Shown here: one piece after another, positions 10,406-21,922 of the stretch
How positions within the stretch are numbered: position 1 is the first letter of the stretch
Layout: the number at the start of each line of letters is the position of its first letter
Made by a program: the position numbers and the translations under genes
Assembly (NCBI RefSeq): GCF_030272615.1
Contig: NC_081407.1
Coordinates: 139,876,897-139,940,896, forward strand
Reading direction: 5' to 3'
Source of the DNA: Cryptomeria japonica
Taxonomy: Eukaryota > Streptophyta > Pinopsida > Cupressales > Cupressaceae
Length of the DNA stretch: 64,000 nt
The notes under the pieces: model-generated
The model's database searches: none
Told to the model about the DNA's origin: nothing
What the model saw: only the letters and a program-made list of their open reading frames with translations

Positions 10406-12179
10406 TGATTCTAGCAAGGCCACACAAATCAGTATGAAAAAGATCAAGAACATCATTAGATTTGTCTTTTATACTCTTAAAAGAGGTTCTGACCTATTTT
10501 CCCATTTGACATTCTTTACATACTAGATTATAGGGCTTCACAATCTTCGGTATATCTCTAACTGCCTTAGTTGAACTGATCTTTACCATGCAATCAAAAT
10601 TCACATGACATAGCGTTTTATGCCCAAGCCAACTCTCATCAGTTTGTGCAATCAAACATGCCTTCTCACCGGAATTCAAATGAAATATATTACCATTTGT
10701 CTGAGTACTGGTAGCAATCTCCAATCCAGATCTATTAATGATGTTGCATTTTTCATCCTTGAATTGTAATTAAAATCCCTTATCCACCAACTATCCTACA
10801 CTCAAAATATTATGCCTTAAACCTTCAACAAAATAAACATTATTAATATTGTTCTTACCATTTAATGATATGGTTTCTCTTCCTTTGATCATGCATGCTT
10901 TGTCATCTCAAAATCTAACCAGACCGCCATCAAATTCTTGCAAAGATAGAAACTTCCCTTTATCTCCAGTCATATGATGTGAACATCCACTGTTTATTAC
11001 CCATTCAATCTTATCTTCAATTTTAGCAGCAAGGGCCTTTTCTTCAGGTAGATTCTCTTCCAGTAAAGGATCATCATCCTTCATAGTCAGGAACACCCAT
11101 TGCTTTCCATTGTCGGAACCACTAGCAGAGTCTTGTGTCGGTTCATCATTAGAATCAGTCACACCTTCCTCATCAGCAAAGTAAAATGATTTATATATGT
11201 TTCTCCTATACTTGTGTGTGTTGTGATATTCACGGTTAGGCTTAAAAGATCTTCTAGCTCTTTCTTCAAATCTTGAAGTCCTTTCAGGACATCTAGATGC
11301 AAAATGACCTATCTTATTACATGCAAAACATTTAAAGGGTGATTTTCCTTCATACATACTTCCTACCAGTCCTTTAGGTACTCTTCTAGCAAATAAGGCT
11401 TCAAGTTGCTCAAATTCTTCATCTTACCTCTTCATATCTTCCAATTCCTTTGCATACAAAGCTTTCCAATCTTGCTTGTCGGTTGATGATGTAAATGCAT
11501 GAAAAGAAAGTTCAGACTTCACAGCTCCAAAAGGTCCAAATTCTTCACGCTCAAAAGTAGATAATTTCCCAACCAAGGTATCCCTATTGACATAAGTATT
11601 TTCCATTATTCTCAATTCATTAATTGTAGTAGCCTTTATCTTATAAGCCGGTGGTAAAGCTCTCAGAACTTTAGAAACTATTTCATCTTCACTCAAAGAT
11701 CCACCACAACATTGAATTCCCATGACAATTTCATTTACCCTTTCTATAAATGCAGTAATCCTTTCATCTTCTTTCATCTTCAAATTTTCAAATCTCACCT
11801 GGTAACCATCAAGTTTAGAAATCTTAATAGTAGGGTCACCTTCATTTAGAGTCTCCAACTTGTCCCATATAGCTTTTGTTGTTGATTTGTCAGTCAATCC
11901 CATTATTTGTTGACCAGAAAGTGCACACAGGAGGGCTTCTCTAGCTCTACAATCATTCTCAAGCTCCTTATCCAAGGTTACCGGAGGAGGATTTACAGAT
12001 GCCAGATTAAAAGGGGTTACACCATTTTCAGTGATCTCCCATATTTCCTTACCAAGACATCTGAAATGAGTCTCCATCTGAATCCTCCATACTCTGTAAT
12101 ATGTTCCATCAAGCCTAGGAATTTCTCTCCGGAAGATAGCTATAGATGAACTAGATGAACTTGAACTATTAGATTGCAT
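10406..12179 (-). pseudogene. Copia gag-protease-integrase fragment (internal region B)
   Basis: The order on the minus strand is as follows. Gag starts MQSNSSSSSSSSIAIFRREI at 12179 with a UBN2-type core (MKEDERITAFIERVNEIVMG). Next come a CCHC knuckle (CFACNKIGHFASRC, about 11282-11323) and a protease motif WVINSGCSHHMTGD near 10990. The active-site Asp of the usual DSG is Asn here. The GAG-pre-integrase/HHCC region (10494-10724, HVNFDCMVK and CKECQMGK) follows, then the first residues of the integrase core (LDLFHTDLCG). The sequence then switches at about 10405 into the aORF, so the rest of integrase and all of RT-RNase H are gone. Stops and one shift near 11400 break the frame. It adjoins the primer site and LTR at 12219-13430. 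Confidence 0.85.
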
Positions 12180-12215
12180 AGGATCTTCCTCAAGCGGTTA
12201 AGCTTCTACAGAGAG

Positions 12216-12235
12216 GACCAGAGCTCTGATACCAA
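12216..12235 (-). other. Primer-binding site, tRNA-iMet
   Basis: The minus strand reads TTGGTATCAGAGCTCTGG, an exact tRNA-iMet-type site, immediately internal to the LTR ending at 12237. It proves that the LTR at 12237-13430 is followed by a second internal region. Confidence 0.9.
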
Positions 12236-12236
12236 T

Positions 12237-13430
12237 CTCTAGATAGTTCAAATAACCGGAGGACAACTGAGAGGGGGGGTGTATCAGTTCTCACCAGATT
12301 ACCGGAACTTTAAGCATTTAAAACTTTATTACCATAACACATAAGATCAATACCAGAATAACAGATATACCAATTAAGAATAAGCAATAATTAGAGAATA
12401 GTTACCATCCACGTGACACCAAGATTTGTACGTGGAAAACCTGGTAAAGGGAAAAACCACGGTGGGAAGCCTACCCACAGTAAAATAATACTTTTGTAGT
12501 AAGTAGGTGATTACAAATTGAGGAGCTTGCACTTGTAGGAAGGCCAACAGCCTAGAGCACATTTCTCATTACAAAAGGAGTCTCGTTGACTACATAAGAA
12601 ATCTAAACTACAATTCAGAAGGAAGAATGAACTGCAATAATAGCATCTCCTATGTTTGAATACAGTTCCAGCTAAACTCAATACTGGAGGTCTTAAACCT
12701 CTTGCATAAACTCAACTCGATCACCTATGATCAACCAAATCCTCTGCATGAATGATTATTACATTATTCGCTTGCATACCGTGATGTACAATGAGATCAT
12801 ACACATATATATACAAACCCTAGACCTTAAACAATTAGGTCGGCCACCTAGACAATAAAACCTATTACATAATTATAAAACATGTCGATCTGGGCCCAAA
12901 TAAATATCATCCAACCCATAAGTCATCTCGAAAACACATCGAGAAGTTTCAACAACACGTTACATTTAGTCAGTCCATAACCTAGATAGCACCAGACCTA
13001 ATTTAGGTCCACACACACTAAAGTAATGATCCCAATCAGTCAAGGCTTGAACACGATCACCATCAACATCTTGAATCCCTTCTATAATCTGTACCAACAC
13101 CACTGATGCATAATATCAAAAGGTCTTCAACAAAGCTCTGTCGTTGAAATCCTCACCAGATCAATAAACCAGGCTTACCAACATATAAGATAGCATCTGA
13201 TCACCAAATCAATACCAAATGACTGAACATATATCTAAATAGCATGAATAACATATCTAAGCCAATTCCATAAGCCACAACATACTGGAGTATACCGGAT
13301 ACACATGATCTTACCAACCAGAAACCAATTATCCTACGGAGACTAACCAAATATTGGTAAATAGCCAAAGCAGCTAATGTTGACATCAATTACAAAATAT
13401 GATATAATCAATTCCATCAAATTGCCAATA
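12237..13430 (-). repeat. Copia LTR shared by two internal regions
   Basis: This 1194-bp LTR is homologous along its length to 30054-31219. Both termini have decayed (the expected TGTTAG is CTCTAG at 12237; the expected CCAACA is CCAATA at 13430). A polypurine tract abuts it on the right and a primer site on the left, so it serves as 3' LTR for the 13431-16507 interior and 5' LTR for the 10406-12236 interior. Confidence 0.9.
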
Positions 13431-13854
13431 ATCTCCCCCTTTGGCATTGATGGCAACACTAGATGTGAAAAACATCCAAGTGCCAAGAAATAACAAACAA
13501 ATCTCCCACACAAGAATATAGCAATGAAGTTCTGATTCATACTCTCCCTGTAGATGATATCACAGTTAAGTTCTGTAAATTTCTCTCCCTAATGTATATA
13601 ACTCCTTAAGTTTTTCACATGAATATCTCTCCCCCTTTGACATCAATGCCAAAGATCTGACATAAATATCAAAGCAAAATCATAAACCACTAAATCACAA
13701 GACTAACTACTCCCCCTGAGTAGTAGCATCACCACATCAATCTAAAATGAATAATAGCTCTGATAATACATACCGGACTAATGCCAAATAACATCAATCA
13801 GTTTTCTACCGGAGGGGTAGAAACCCCTAATCTGTATCTGAGGTACTCAAATGA
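13431..13854 (-). other. Polypurine tract and copia 3' untranslated region
   Basis: The complement of 13431-13444 is ccaaagggggagat, the polypurine tract. Upstream on the minus strand lies G-rich 3' interior sequence (a second tcaaagggggagaga near 13625-13640) without coding potential. Confidence 0.75.
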
Positions 13855-14211
13855 TTATTTAGGCAAAAGTTTAGTGAAGATGTCTGCAATCTTCTCTTTA
13901 GTGTTCACATAAACCAATCTAACTTCATTCCTCACAACTTGTCCAACTTCATTTAATTTATTCCTAAAAACCCATTTAGTTCCAATAACATTCTTATTTT
14001 TAGGACGGGGAACTAAAATCCATGTGTTATTCTTTTCTATCTGATCTAATTCTTCTTCCATAGCTTTCATCCAACATTCATCTTTAAATGCTTCAGTTAT
14101 TGATACCGGTTCAACTTGAGAGATTAAACATGCCTCATCAGTTGCCAATATTCTTCTTGTCATCACTCCTTTGTTCTTATCCCCAATGATCTGATCTTGT
14201 GAATGATTCAA
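13855..14211 (-). pseudogene. Copia reverse transcriptase collapsed onto RNase H terminus
   Basis: The 118-codon ORF begins upstream of RT (MTRRILATDEACLISQ), enters the RT N-terminus (MKAMEEELDQIEKNNTWILV, then GTKWVFRNKLNE) and at about 13912-13925 jumps in frame to the end of RNase H (RLVYVNTKEKIADIFTKLLP). Comparison with copia 3 (46230-47600) shows that the RT palm, the YVDD-type site and the RNase H core are missing. RT text expected as …RLVCKGY and RNase H text expected as …RLVYV share RLV, so the deletion probably used microhomology. The product cannot be a polymerase. Confidence 0.85.
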
Positions 14212-14399
14212 CCTTACATACCTAGGAGTCTTCTGATTCTTTGTTCCTCTTCCCTGATCTTCAGTTACTGTTGAATTTTATGATACTATCGGAGTAATTG
14301 GTTCAGCATTTTGTTCCGGTAAAGGTGTTACAAGTTTAGTTATGATCATTTTCACTGTCGGTTTTTGCTCATAAGTTCTGATTTGACTTCTATTCAGCT

Positions 14400-15425
14400 C
14401 ATCCACCTTGACATTAGTGCTCTCCACAATTCTCTGCAATTTTTTTTATAACATCTATATGATTTTCTTTCATTAGAATAACCAAGAAATATTCCTTCAT
14501 CACATCTAGGATCAAACTTTCCAATGAAATCATCTCTCTTGATTTAACATTTACTACCAAAGATTCTGAAGTACTTAACTGTAGGTGTATTGTCAAACCA
14601 TAACCCATAAGGTGTCTTACCGGTTTCTCCTTTGATATAAACTCTGTCGAATTTATAAATTGTTGTGCTTAGTTATTCTCTCCAGTAGATATGAAGTAGA
14701 TTAGCTTCCATCATCATGGTTCTAGAAGCATCCAAGATAGTTTTGTTCTTTTTTTCCACAACTCCATTATGTTGAGGTGTCCGGGGAGCAAAAAAATATC
14801 TCCTTATGCCATGCTTCTCACAAAAATCAAACTCATTGGATGTGAATTCTCCACCATGATCTGACCTTAAGCACTTAATCTTCAATCTTGTCTCAGATTC
14901 AACCTTAGCTTTAAAGATTTTAAACTTTTCAAAAGCCTCAGATTTCTCCCTTAGAAAAGTAACCCACGTCATTCTAGAATAGTCATCAATGATTAGCATA
15001 AAATATCTATCACCGTGAAAACTTTTGATTCTAGGAGGACCACACAAATCAGTATGAATAAGATCAAGAACATCTTTAGATTTGTCTTACATACTCTTAA
15101 GAGAGGTTCTGACCTGTTTTCCCATTTGACATTCTTTACATACCAAATTATAGGGCTTCACAATCTTAGGTATATCTCTAACTGTCTTAGTTGAATTGAT
15201 CTTTACCATGCAATCAAAATTCACATGACATAGCCTTTTATGCCAAAGCCAACTCTCATCAGTTTGTGCAATCAAATATGCCTTCTCATAGGAATTCAAA
15301 TGAAATATATTACCATTTGTCTGAGTACCGGTAGAAATATCCAATCCATATCTATTAATGATCTTGTATTTTCCATCTTTGAATTGTAATTGAAATCTGT
15401 TATCCACCGACTGTCCTACACTCAA
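14400..15425 (-). pseudogene. Copia integrase
   Basis: The GAG-pre-integrase/HHCC segment (15087-15425, with HVNFDCMVKINSTK and CKECQMGK) is followed, after a stop and a phase change, by the rve core at 14673-15047. The three acidic positions are visible: IDDYSR, RSDHGGEF and NGVVEKKN. C-terminal integrase sequence continues to about 14400 with shifts. Integrase would insert the cDNA; this copy is broken by at least two lesions. It lies between gag-protease (15444-16507) and the collapsed RT. Confidence 0.8.
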
Positions 15426-15443
15426 AAGATTATGCCTTAAACC

Positions 15444-16507
15444 TTAAACATAATAAGCATTATTAGTATTGTGCTTACCATGTAATGGTATGGTTCCTCT
15501 TCCTTTGATCATGCATGCTTTGTCATCTCCAAATCTAACCAGACCGCCATCAAATTCTTGTAAAGATAGAAACTTTCTTTTATCTCCAGTCATATGATGT
15601 GAAAATCCACTATCTATTACCCATTCATTCTTATCTTCAATTTTAGTAGCAAGGGCCTTTTCTTTAGGTAGATTCTCTTTTGGTAAAGTATCATCTTCCT
15701 TGATAGCCAAGAACACCCATTCCTTTCCATTGCCAGAACCACTAGCAGAGTCTTGTGTCGGTTCATCATCAAAATCAATCACACCTTCCTCATCAGCAAA
15801 GTAACATGATTTATCTCTATTTCTTCTGTACTTATGCTTGTTTTGATATTTAGGGTTAGGCTTAAAAGATCTTCTAGCTCTTTCTTCAAATCTTGAATTC
15901 ATTTCAGGACATCTAGATGCAAAATGACCTATCTTATTACATGCAAAACATTTAAAGGGTGACTTTCCTTCATACTTACTTCCTATCAGTCCTTTAGGTA
16001 CTCTTCTAGAAAATAGGGCTTCAAGTTGCTCAAAATATCCATTTTCCCTCTTCATATCTTCAAATTCCTTTGCATGCAAAGCTTTACAATCTTGCTTGTC
16101 GGTTGATGATGTAAATGCATGAAAAGCAGGTTTAGACTTCACAGCTCTAAAAGGTCCAAATTCTTCAAGCTCAAAAGTAGATAATTTCCCAACCAAGGTA
16201 TCCCTATTGACAGAAGTATGTGCCATTGTTCTCAATTCATTAATTGCAGTAGCCTTCATCATATAAGTTGGTGGTAAAGCTCTTATAACTTTAGAAACTA
16301 TTTCATCTTCACTCAGAGATCCACCATGACATTGAATTCCCATGAAAATTTCATTTACCCTTTCCATAAATGCAATAATCCTTTCATCTTCTTCCATCTT
16401 CAAATTTTCATATCTCACCCGGTAAGCATCAAGTTTAGCAATCTTAACAGTAGGGTCACCTTCATTTAGAGTCTCCAACTTGTCCCATATGGCTTATGCT
16501 ATTGATT
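15444..16507 (-). pseudogene. Copia gag C-terminal part and protease
   Basis: The 344-codon ORF runs METLNEGDPTVKIAKLDAYR (gag core), a CCHC knuckle (CFACNKIGHFASRC, about 15918-15959) and a protease site WVIDSGFSHHMTGD near 15610, where the active-site DSG is intact. It ends at a stop near 15444 in LHGKHNTNNAYYV. The Met at 16478 is internal: the gag N-terminus is at 29745-29996, separated by the gypsy 1 insertion that begins at 16508. Confidence 0.85.
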
Positions 16508-19154
16508 TGTGTATAGGGGAAAAAGTGAGACTAAGTATGGAAACCCTAATCCCACTCTCATACACACACATGGAATACTAAAGAGCCTAGGGAGGTAACG
16601 CACATTGGCTACTTCTTATGAGAAAGAGAGAGTCATGGATTACCTCTTAGGTTTTCTTTTCCTTTGTTGTGAATGAGAGAGGGGAATGATGCAAAATGCA
16701 ATCTAACCTAGAATGCAAGTAAGCAAGCAAACCCTAATCTGAGAATGCAGATCAAAGAAGAACTGATACACACCTGAAAAGAACAGATCAGAAGGAAAAA
16801 TTAGAGGTGTACCTATGTCTAAAATCTGAGCACAAATGTCTAGGACTAGGGTGTCATGCCACTGTCCTGATTCTAAACTTCTGGAGCTGCAACTGACAGG
16901 ATGGATTTTGGAGCCTGCAAAGTGTTGTTCTACCAAGTCCTGCTGACAAAGGGAAGGACCATGGTGCCATGCCACTATCTTGGGTAGGACCAAGGCACCA
17001 TGCCCCTATCCTTGGGGTTTTTGTTGAGATCTGCAACCCAAAACTGTCCCTATGTGCTCTTTCGATCCTGAAACTTCTAGCGATGCTCGGATCTGAACCT
17101 GTACCTGAAGTTGAAAAAAGAGGGTTTGGGGTGGCTATATAGGGTTTTGCCTTAATTAAACCCATGTGTTGATTATTTCCACCTCCAAAAATAGCTGATA
17201 ATGTACTAAAAAATGTGTGTGCAAGATCTTAAGATGAAAGCAAAAAATCTAGAGCAACCCTAAAGAGTAACCCTAATTGCTTATAATTGACAAAGTAAAT
17301 GCGGGTGAACTCACAATACTGGTTCCCACTTTTCGACCAACTTTGACAATTATATGAATATTTTGAAAAAAACCTTCACTTTTCGACACCTATAACTTTT
17401 AAACTGTTAAGAATTTGAAGATGATATAAACTAGTGATTTTTAATATCTTGTTTGTTGATTCTAAATATATTTTTTTCAAATTTGTTTGAGTAAAATTTT
17501 ATTGATTTTTCCATCTCTCTCAAAAGGTAGTTTTTTACAGCAAACAACATTTTTTAATAGTGATGTGTATCCCGAAATGCATAATTTTTTTTTTATAAAT
17601 GATAAAAACTTAATTCTTTTGAATTTTGGTTTGTAACATCAATACCCGAGGCATGCAGTTGGTTTGATAGTGATATGTTGAATATTTTTCATTTTATAAA
17701 GTTTTGAAGTTTGACTATTTATAATTTAGATATAGGTGTATGTTTGAACACATAACTTGTTCCATATATATCAAAATTAAATTTTCTTTTTTTTGTTAGA
17801 AAGAAAACATCAATACCTAGTGCATTCATATTTTTCAGAATTTTTTTGAATTAGTTTACTATTTTTCCCAATGCATTGAACAAAGAAGTTCGTGTTCGGT
17901 GAAAAACCTACATTCATAAGAAATAAAATAAAAAATATATTAATAAAATTAAATTTATTAAAAGTTATACTATTTGGAAATATTATAATAAGGACTAAAT
18001 ACTTTTTTAAAAAAACTTTTAAATGAATTAATTTGACCCCCCAAAAGCTAATGTACAATTGGTTTATTATCAGCATTTAATAGATGCAAAGGAGACTCCA
18101 TTGCAAGTATGATTTAGAAGTAGAGAGGTTCTATCCAAGAAATTTTGATCTAAGAGCCTTTGATTTAACTCTCTTCAATTAATTACTTAAAATGGGACCT
18201 CTTAAAGCTTAAATCATTATATTTTTTAAAAAATGTATGATTTCAGAAAAAATCGGGACGTACCAAAAAGTGGGAACCAGCTTTGTGAGTTTACCCATGC
18301 TCTAAATCCACTATGCAAAATGATCTAAAGCATGAATTTGAATCAAAATGAATCTTATGCAAAGACATGAAAACAACATGAAACCATACCCAACCCCAAG
18401 GGAGAGGTACACGTCAATCATCAATCGATGATCTCCTATTGTTCTTCTACATCTTCAAAAGCCCCCAATTGATAAAATGATGCTTGATGAATGTTTGATG
18501 GATGAATGTTGAATGTTCTTGAAGACTTCAAGATCTACTCTTTCACTACAAAGAAGGCTCTAATACTCCAAAAAATATTCTCTTAGATTCTTAGAAGACA
18601 ACCACTTCAAATGAAGAAAGAGAGCTCTTAAGTATGAAACCCTAGATCTTAATTTCATGTTTAGGCCAACTTAGGATTTGAATTTCCCACTGATATTTTA
18701 GGGTTAAGCATTATTATATCATAGGATTGTGCTCCCAAAATTTCAAGGAAAAAATCATAGACCATGTGCATTCCCACCACGGTCCGACCAAATTTTCACC
18801 AAATTTTTGGGATTGTTAGATATGATGATATTAGAGCGCATCCCAAAGTTACAGTTGATTTTGAGATGTTTTGATATGCGAAATCGGGCCTAAACGGTCA
18901 AAATAAGACATAATTAGGATTTATGGTTAAATTATTTATTGGAGGAATAAGATGAAAAGGGGCACACTTAGGGTAAAAGGCCCAACTTTATAATATGTAA
19001 AGTTATGAGACATGACCTTAGATTTAATTAAATTAATTAATTAAATTCTTAAAGGGGAATTAGAAATGCAAGATGCAGAACACACTAAGGCGGGTGCTAA
19101 CCTAAGTGTGAAATTGTACCACCCTAGCAAGGGTGTACAATTTACAACACTACA
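16508..19154 (-). repeat. Gypsy 1 3' LTR, interrupted by a MITE
   Basis: On + it starts TGTGTATAGGGGAAAAAG (16508) and ends …CACTACA (19154); on the minus strand that is TG…CA. A purine tract follows at 19155-19172. Without the 994-bp MITE and its duplicated site the LTR would be about 1650 bp. The part from about 18670 to 19154 (U3 side) has no counterpart in the truncated 5' LTR. An alternative LTR edge near 19379 (complement of a ccccccctgttttgac tract) cannot be excluded. Confidence 0.75.
17303..18296. mobile_element. 994-bp MITE-like DNA transposon, 4-bp target duplication
   Basis: The ends are inverted repeats: GGGTGAACTCACAA… at 17303 and …TTGTGAGTTTACCC at 18296, matching over about 31 bp with a few mismatches. 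The element is flanked by ATGC on both sides (17299-17302 and 18297-18300). The other LTR of the same gypsy element shows the empty site, with ATGC once (within 29371-29376). The interior is AT-rich with no transposase-sized ORF, so it is non-autonomous. A 4-bp duplication does not fit hAT (8), Mutator (9-11), Harbinger (3) or Mariner (TA), so the superfamily is unassigned. Confidence 0.85.
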
Positions 19155-19172
19155 TTTATCCCCCACTTTAGC
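19155..19172 (-). other. Candidate polypurine tract of gypsy 1
   Basis: The complement reads gctaaagtgggggataaa, directly before the LTR start TGTAGTGTTG on the minus strand. Confidence 0.6.
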
Positions 19173-19925
19173 AGTCATATGACACTGCATGCATATGCAA
19201 GCTAAAGTACAGAAAAGTAAACATAATTTGAAAAAGGATATATCCATAAGTTGTCAAACGAAGCCCCTGGCGGTATCTACAGTATATAGTTAGGAACCAC
19301 ACCCTAAAAAACCACATGTTAGATCACAAAATCACCTGATTCTTACTAAAGAAGGTGATGAAATTCGCGGGTAGCTATATGCCCCCCTGTTTTGACTTCC
19401 TTATTAGTGAGGTGAAACAGGGAATCATATTTACCACAGTGAATTATGATAAAGATTTTGATGAAGCAAGTTCACAATGAGGCTTTATTGTTCATCCAAG
19501 AACATTATGGAACTAACGTAGAGTGAGAGGGAAAACTCATGATTCCAATGCCACAGACGATGTGAGAATCGGAGCTTCCTAGCTCAAGATATGACAAATT
19601 GAAGAAAAAGTGCAAAAATTAGGGTTTTAACTTAAAAACATAAAGTGAAAAAGGTCATAACACATAAATATGAAAGTGGCACCTTCTTTTGTCACTTTCT
19701 AAATTTTTTGGCACTATTCACTGTAGAGGAGCCCACATACAACCCATCATGCCTCGACGCTGACCTGAGCGACCTACGCGGATGAAGATCGTGTGCCAGT
19801 CTATACTCATCGACTGACCACTCGACAAGGTGAGTTGACCTTCCATTGACAGCATTTGACTTGTTCATGCTTTCATAGTTTTTAGGAATGATCAGGGCCC
19901 TCGCTTTAGACACCTAGTGGTCCTA
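19173..19925. other. Gypsy 1 3' interior, no gene
   Basis: No ORF here is convincing. A second purine-rich run (complement of 19381-19395) lies here and resembles a duplicated polypurine tract. This stretch leads into the 19-bp array and could hold the promoter of the plus-strand PMD gene; no TATA box is clear. Confidence 0.4.
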
Positions 19926-20077
19926 GGGCGCCCTGGTCCTACTAGAGCATCGTGGTCCCAAGGGGGCGCCCTGGTCCTCCTAGGGCACCCTGGTCCCATC
20001 TGGGTGCATTGGTCCCACCTGAGCGCCTTGGTCCTAGTATGGTACCCTGGTCCACTCAAGATGCCCCGATCCCTATT
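19926..20077. repeat. Eight-unit tandem array, exact 19-bp period, GGCGCC core
   Basis: Unit starts fall at 19926, 19945, 19964, 19983, 20002, 20021, 20040 and 20059. The best units read GGGCGCCCTGGTCCTACTA-like; all but the last keep the TGGTCC half, and the palindromic core varies (GGCGCC, AGCATC, GGCACC, GGTGCA, AGCGCC, GGTACC, GATGCC). The 19-bp period is not a multiple of three, so the array is not coding, and ORFs on both strands across it are shadows. It lies just upstream of the antisense PMD pseudogene. Confidence 0.85.
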
Positions 20078-20198
20078 CGGGGCGACCAATGGCGACACGG
20101 GATCAAGCGATGAATGTTAGAATTGATAGAATGATTGCATTGATTAGATGATAATGATGATTGAACTATTACTGATTATAGATTATTTTGCATTTTGT

Positions 20199-21825
20199 AG
20201 ATACTGCCATACCTCCATGAGCATACCATCGATCTCACCTTCTGGAGCCTTCAGGAGCAGATCCCAAGGCTGACAGCGAGAGAGAGGAAGTTGCTACATG
20301 CAGTGGGATTGTGGGATGTGATGACTATTCGACCATCAGATTCCATTCTGCTATGTTGATGGCATTGATGGAGAGGTGGGATGCAGACACCTTGACATTC
20401 TCATTACCTGTGGGGGAGATGACGGTCACTCTTGAGGATGTATACTGCATTATGTGCCTTCCCATTAGGGGAGAGATTGTGAGATATCAATTCGACTGGA
20501 CATAGGAGGATTACAAGAGAGAGTAGTTTTATGTTGTGGGGAGAGTGATATGCGGCAAGACAAGGGGTTGTATCATGGTCAGTTGGCTCCTACACCCTAC
20601 CGGCGAGATTCCATTAGTAAGGCGACTCATTATTGTGACCCTTTCATTAGTCATGTGCCCTAATGGGCGTGGCACACACATTCATGGAGGACTCATCTAC
20701 ACTATCTGAGTGATGGAGAGACATAGGATGGTATACTCTTGGGGTCAGAGCATGCTTGTGCATCTCTATCACGACCTTGGGGAGTATGTTTTGGGGGAGT
20801 ATGTGTTTGTATAGGGATGCAGCCAAATGACATGCACGCTACTACAAGTGTGGATGTTTGAGCATATTACCTGCACTAGGCCTGTTGGAGCCCCCATAGA
20901 GATAGTCCCAGAGTAGCCTAGGGTATTTGCTTATCCTCTTACCTGCGAGTGGTGATTTGGCGATCTCTTGCAATGGAGGTTGAGCTTAGAGATTGACAGT
21001 GGGCAGAGTCATATGAAGACCCTACCTCAAGACGTACATGTGGGCAGGGATACACAGGTAGATGTTCAGCATGCAGAAGAACCGTCTACTAAAGAGACGA
21101 TATAGTGACATAGTCATTCCCTTCTACTTCGACCAAGTTCGGCGGCAGTTCAGGTTTGAGTAGTGTGTTCCTACTGATGTGCCTATGTACATCTGACACT
21201 CACATGTGATACTGAGGCTAGGAGCCATTCCTAGGCCTACCAGTGATGAGATCGACATCAAAGATTCAGATGGTTTGGATCAGGACATCGCGATAGACTA
21301 TAGAGATGATTCAGGCGCGCACCAATGGTACATCACATGGTGGGGGAGGACATACCCTGGAGCTATATTCCTATAAAATTTCCCTGGAGGGAACCCCAGA
21401 CCATGGAGACATTTAGGCAATGGAGAGGGATCCGATACATCCAAGGAGGGCTCAGATGGTTAGGCTGACAACACAGGAGATCAGGAGGCAGACGGAGATG
21501 GAGATGATCCTGACACCAGATAGGGAGATCAAGATGGAGAGGAGGAGAGGAGGATGACAAGGAGGAGGATGACAAGGAGGAAGAGGATGATGATGAGAAT
21601 GAGGATGAGTCAAATGCAGTTCCTCATCACTCTGGGAGGATAGCATAGCCCTAGATCCATCGAGTCTCTCACTACAGGCGGAGAAGGACCCTATAAGAGG
21701 TCCTGATCCTAGTTCCCATCAGCCCACACCTATTATACAGAGACAGTACGAGCACAAAGAGCCTAACAGGTCCCAATCTCAGGCGGTCGCTTTCCATGAT
21801 CCCTACTAGCGGGAGGGAGATCCAA
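20199..21825 (+). pseudogene. Plant mobile domain (PMD) gene carried antisense in gypsy 1, first part
   Basis: The sequence after a good 3' splice site (ttttgcattttgtag, ending 20198) reads LPYLHEHTIDLTFWSL and then KLLHAVGLWDVM. After a frameshift it continues IRFHSAMLMALMERWDADTL and VTLEDVYCIMCLPIRGEIV (20311-20505), with broken text to about 21200. It then has an acidic tail (DDKEEDDKEEEDDDENEDE, about 21555-21615). The TLEDV…LPIRGE signature is typical of PMD (aminotransferase-like plant mobile domain; MAIN/MAIL family). Many stops make it a pseudogene. It is opposite in strand to the gypsy pol. Confidence 0.75.
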
Positions 21826-21922
21826 GTAAGTTGTCTTGTTATTGATTAACTTATGTATCTTAGTTGCTTTAGATTTGATGATATAGAATGTTACTAATAA
21901 AAAATTTCTCTCTATCTTGCAG
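21826..21922 (+). other. Candidate spliceosomal intron in the antisense PMD gene
   Basis: A canonical GTAAGT donor (21826) and a ttctctctatcttgcAG acceptor (ending 21922) enclose 97 bp that are more T/A-rich than the flanks. Plant introns of this size are normal. Because the PMD gene is antisense to the genomic retrotransposon RNA, its intron would survive retrotransposition. Confidence 0.6.

Noticed and set aside
17810-18076. 88-codon minus-strand ORF inside the MITE
   Set aside because: AT-driven, hydrophobic/Asn-rich chance ORF with no transposase motif.
19926-20077. CRISPR-like array
   Set aside because: Units are contiguous 19-mers without spacers, in plant retrotransposon DNA.
19892-20120. 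ORFs on both strands across the 19-bp array
   Set aside because: They arise from the repeat; the period is not a multiple of three and frames rotate through it.
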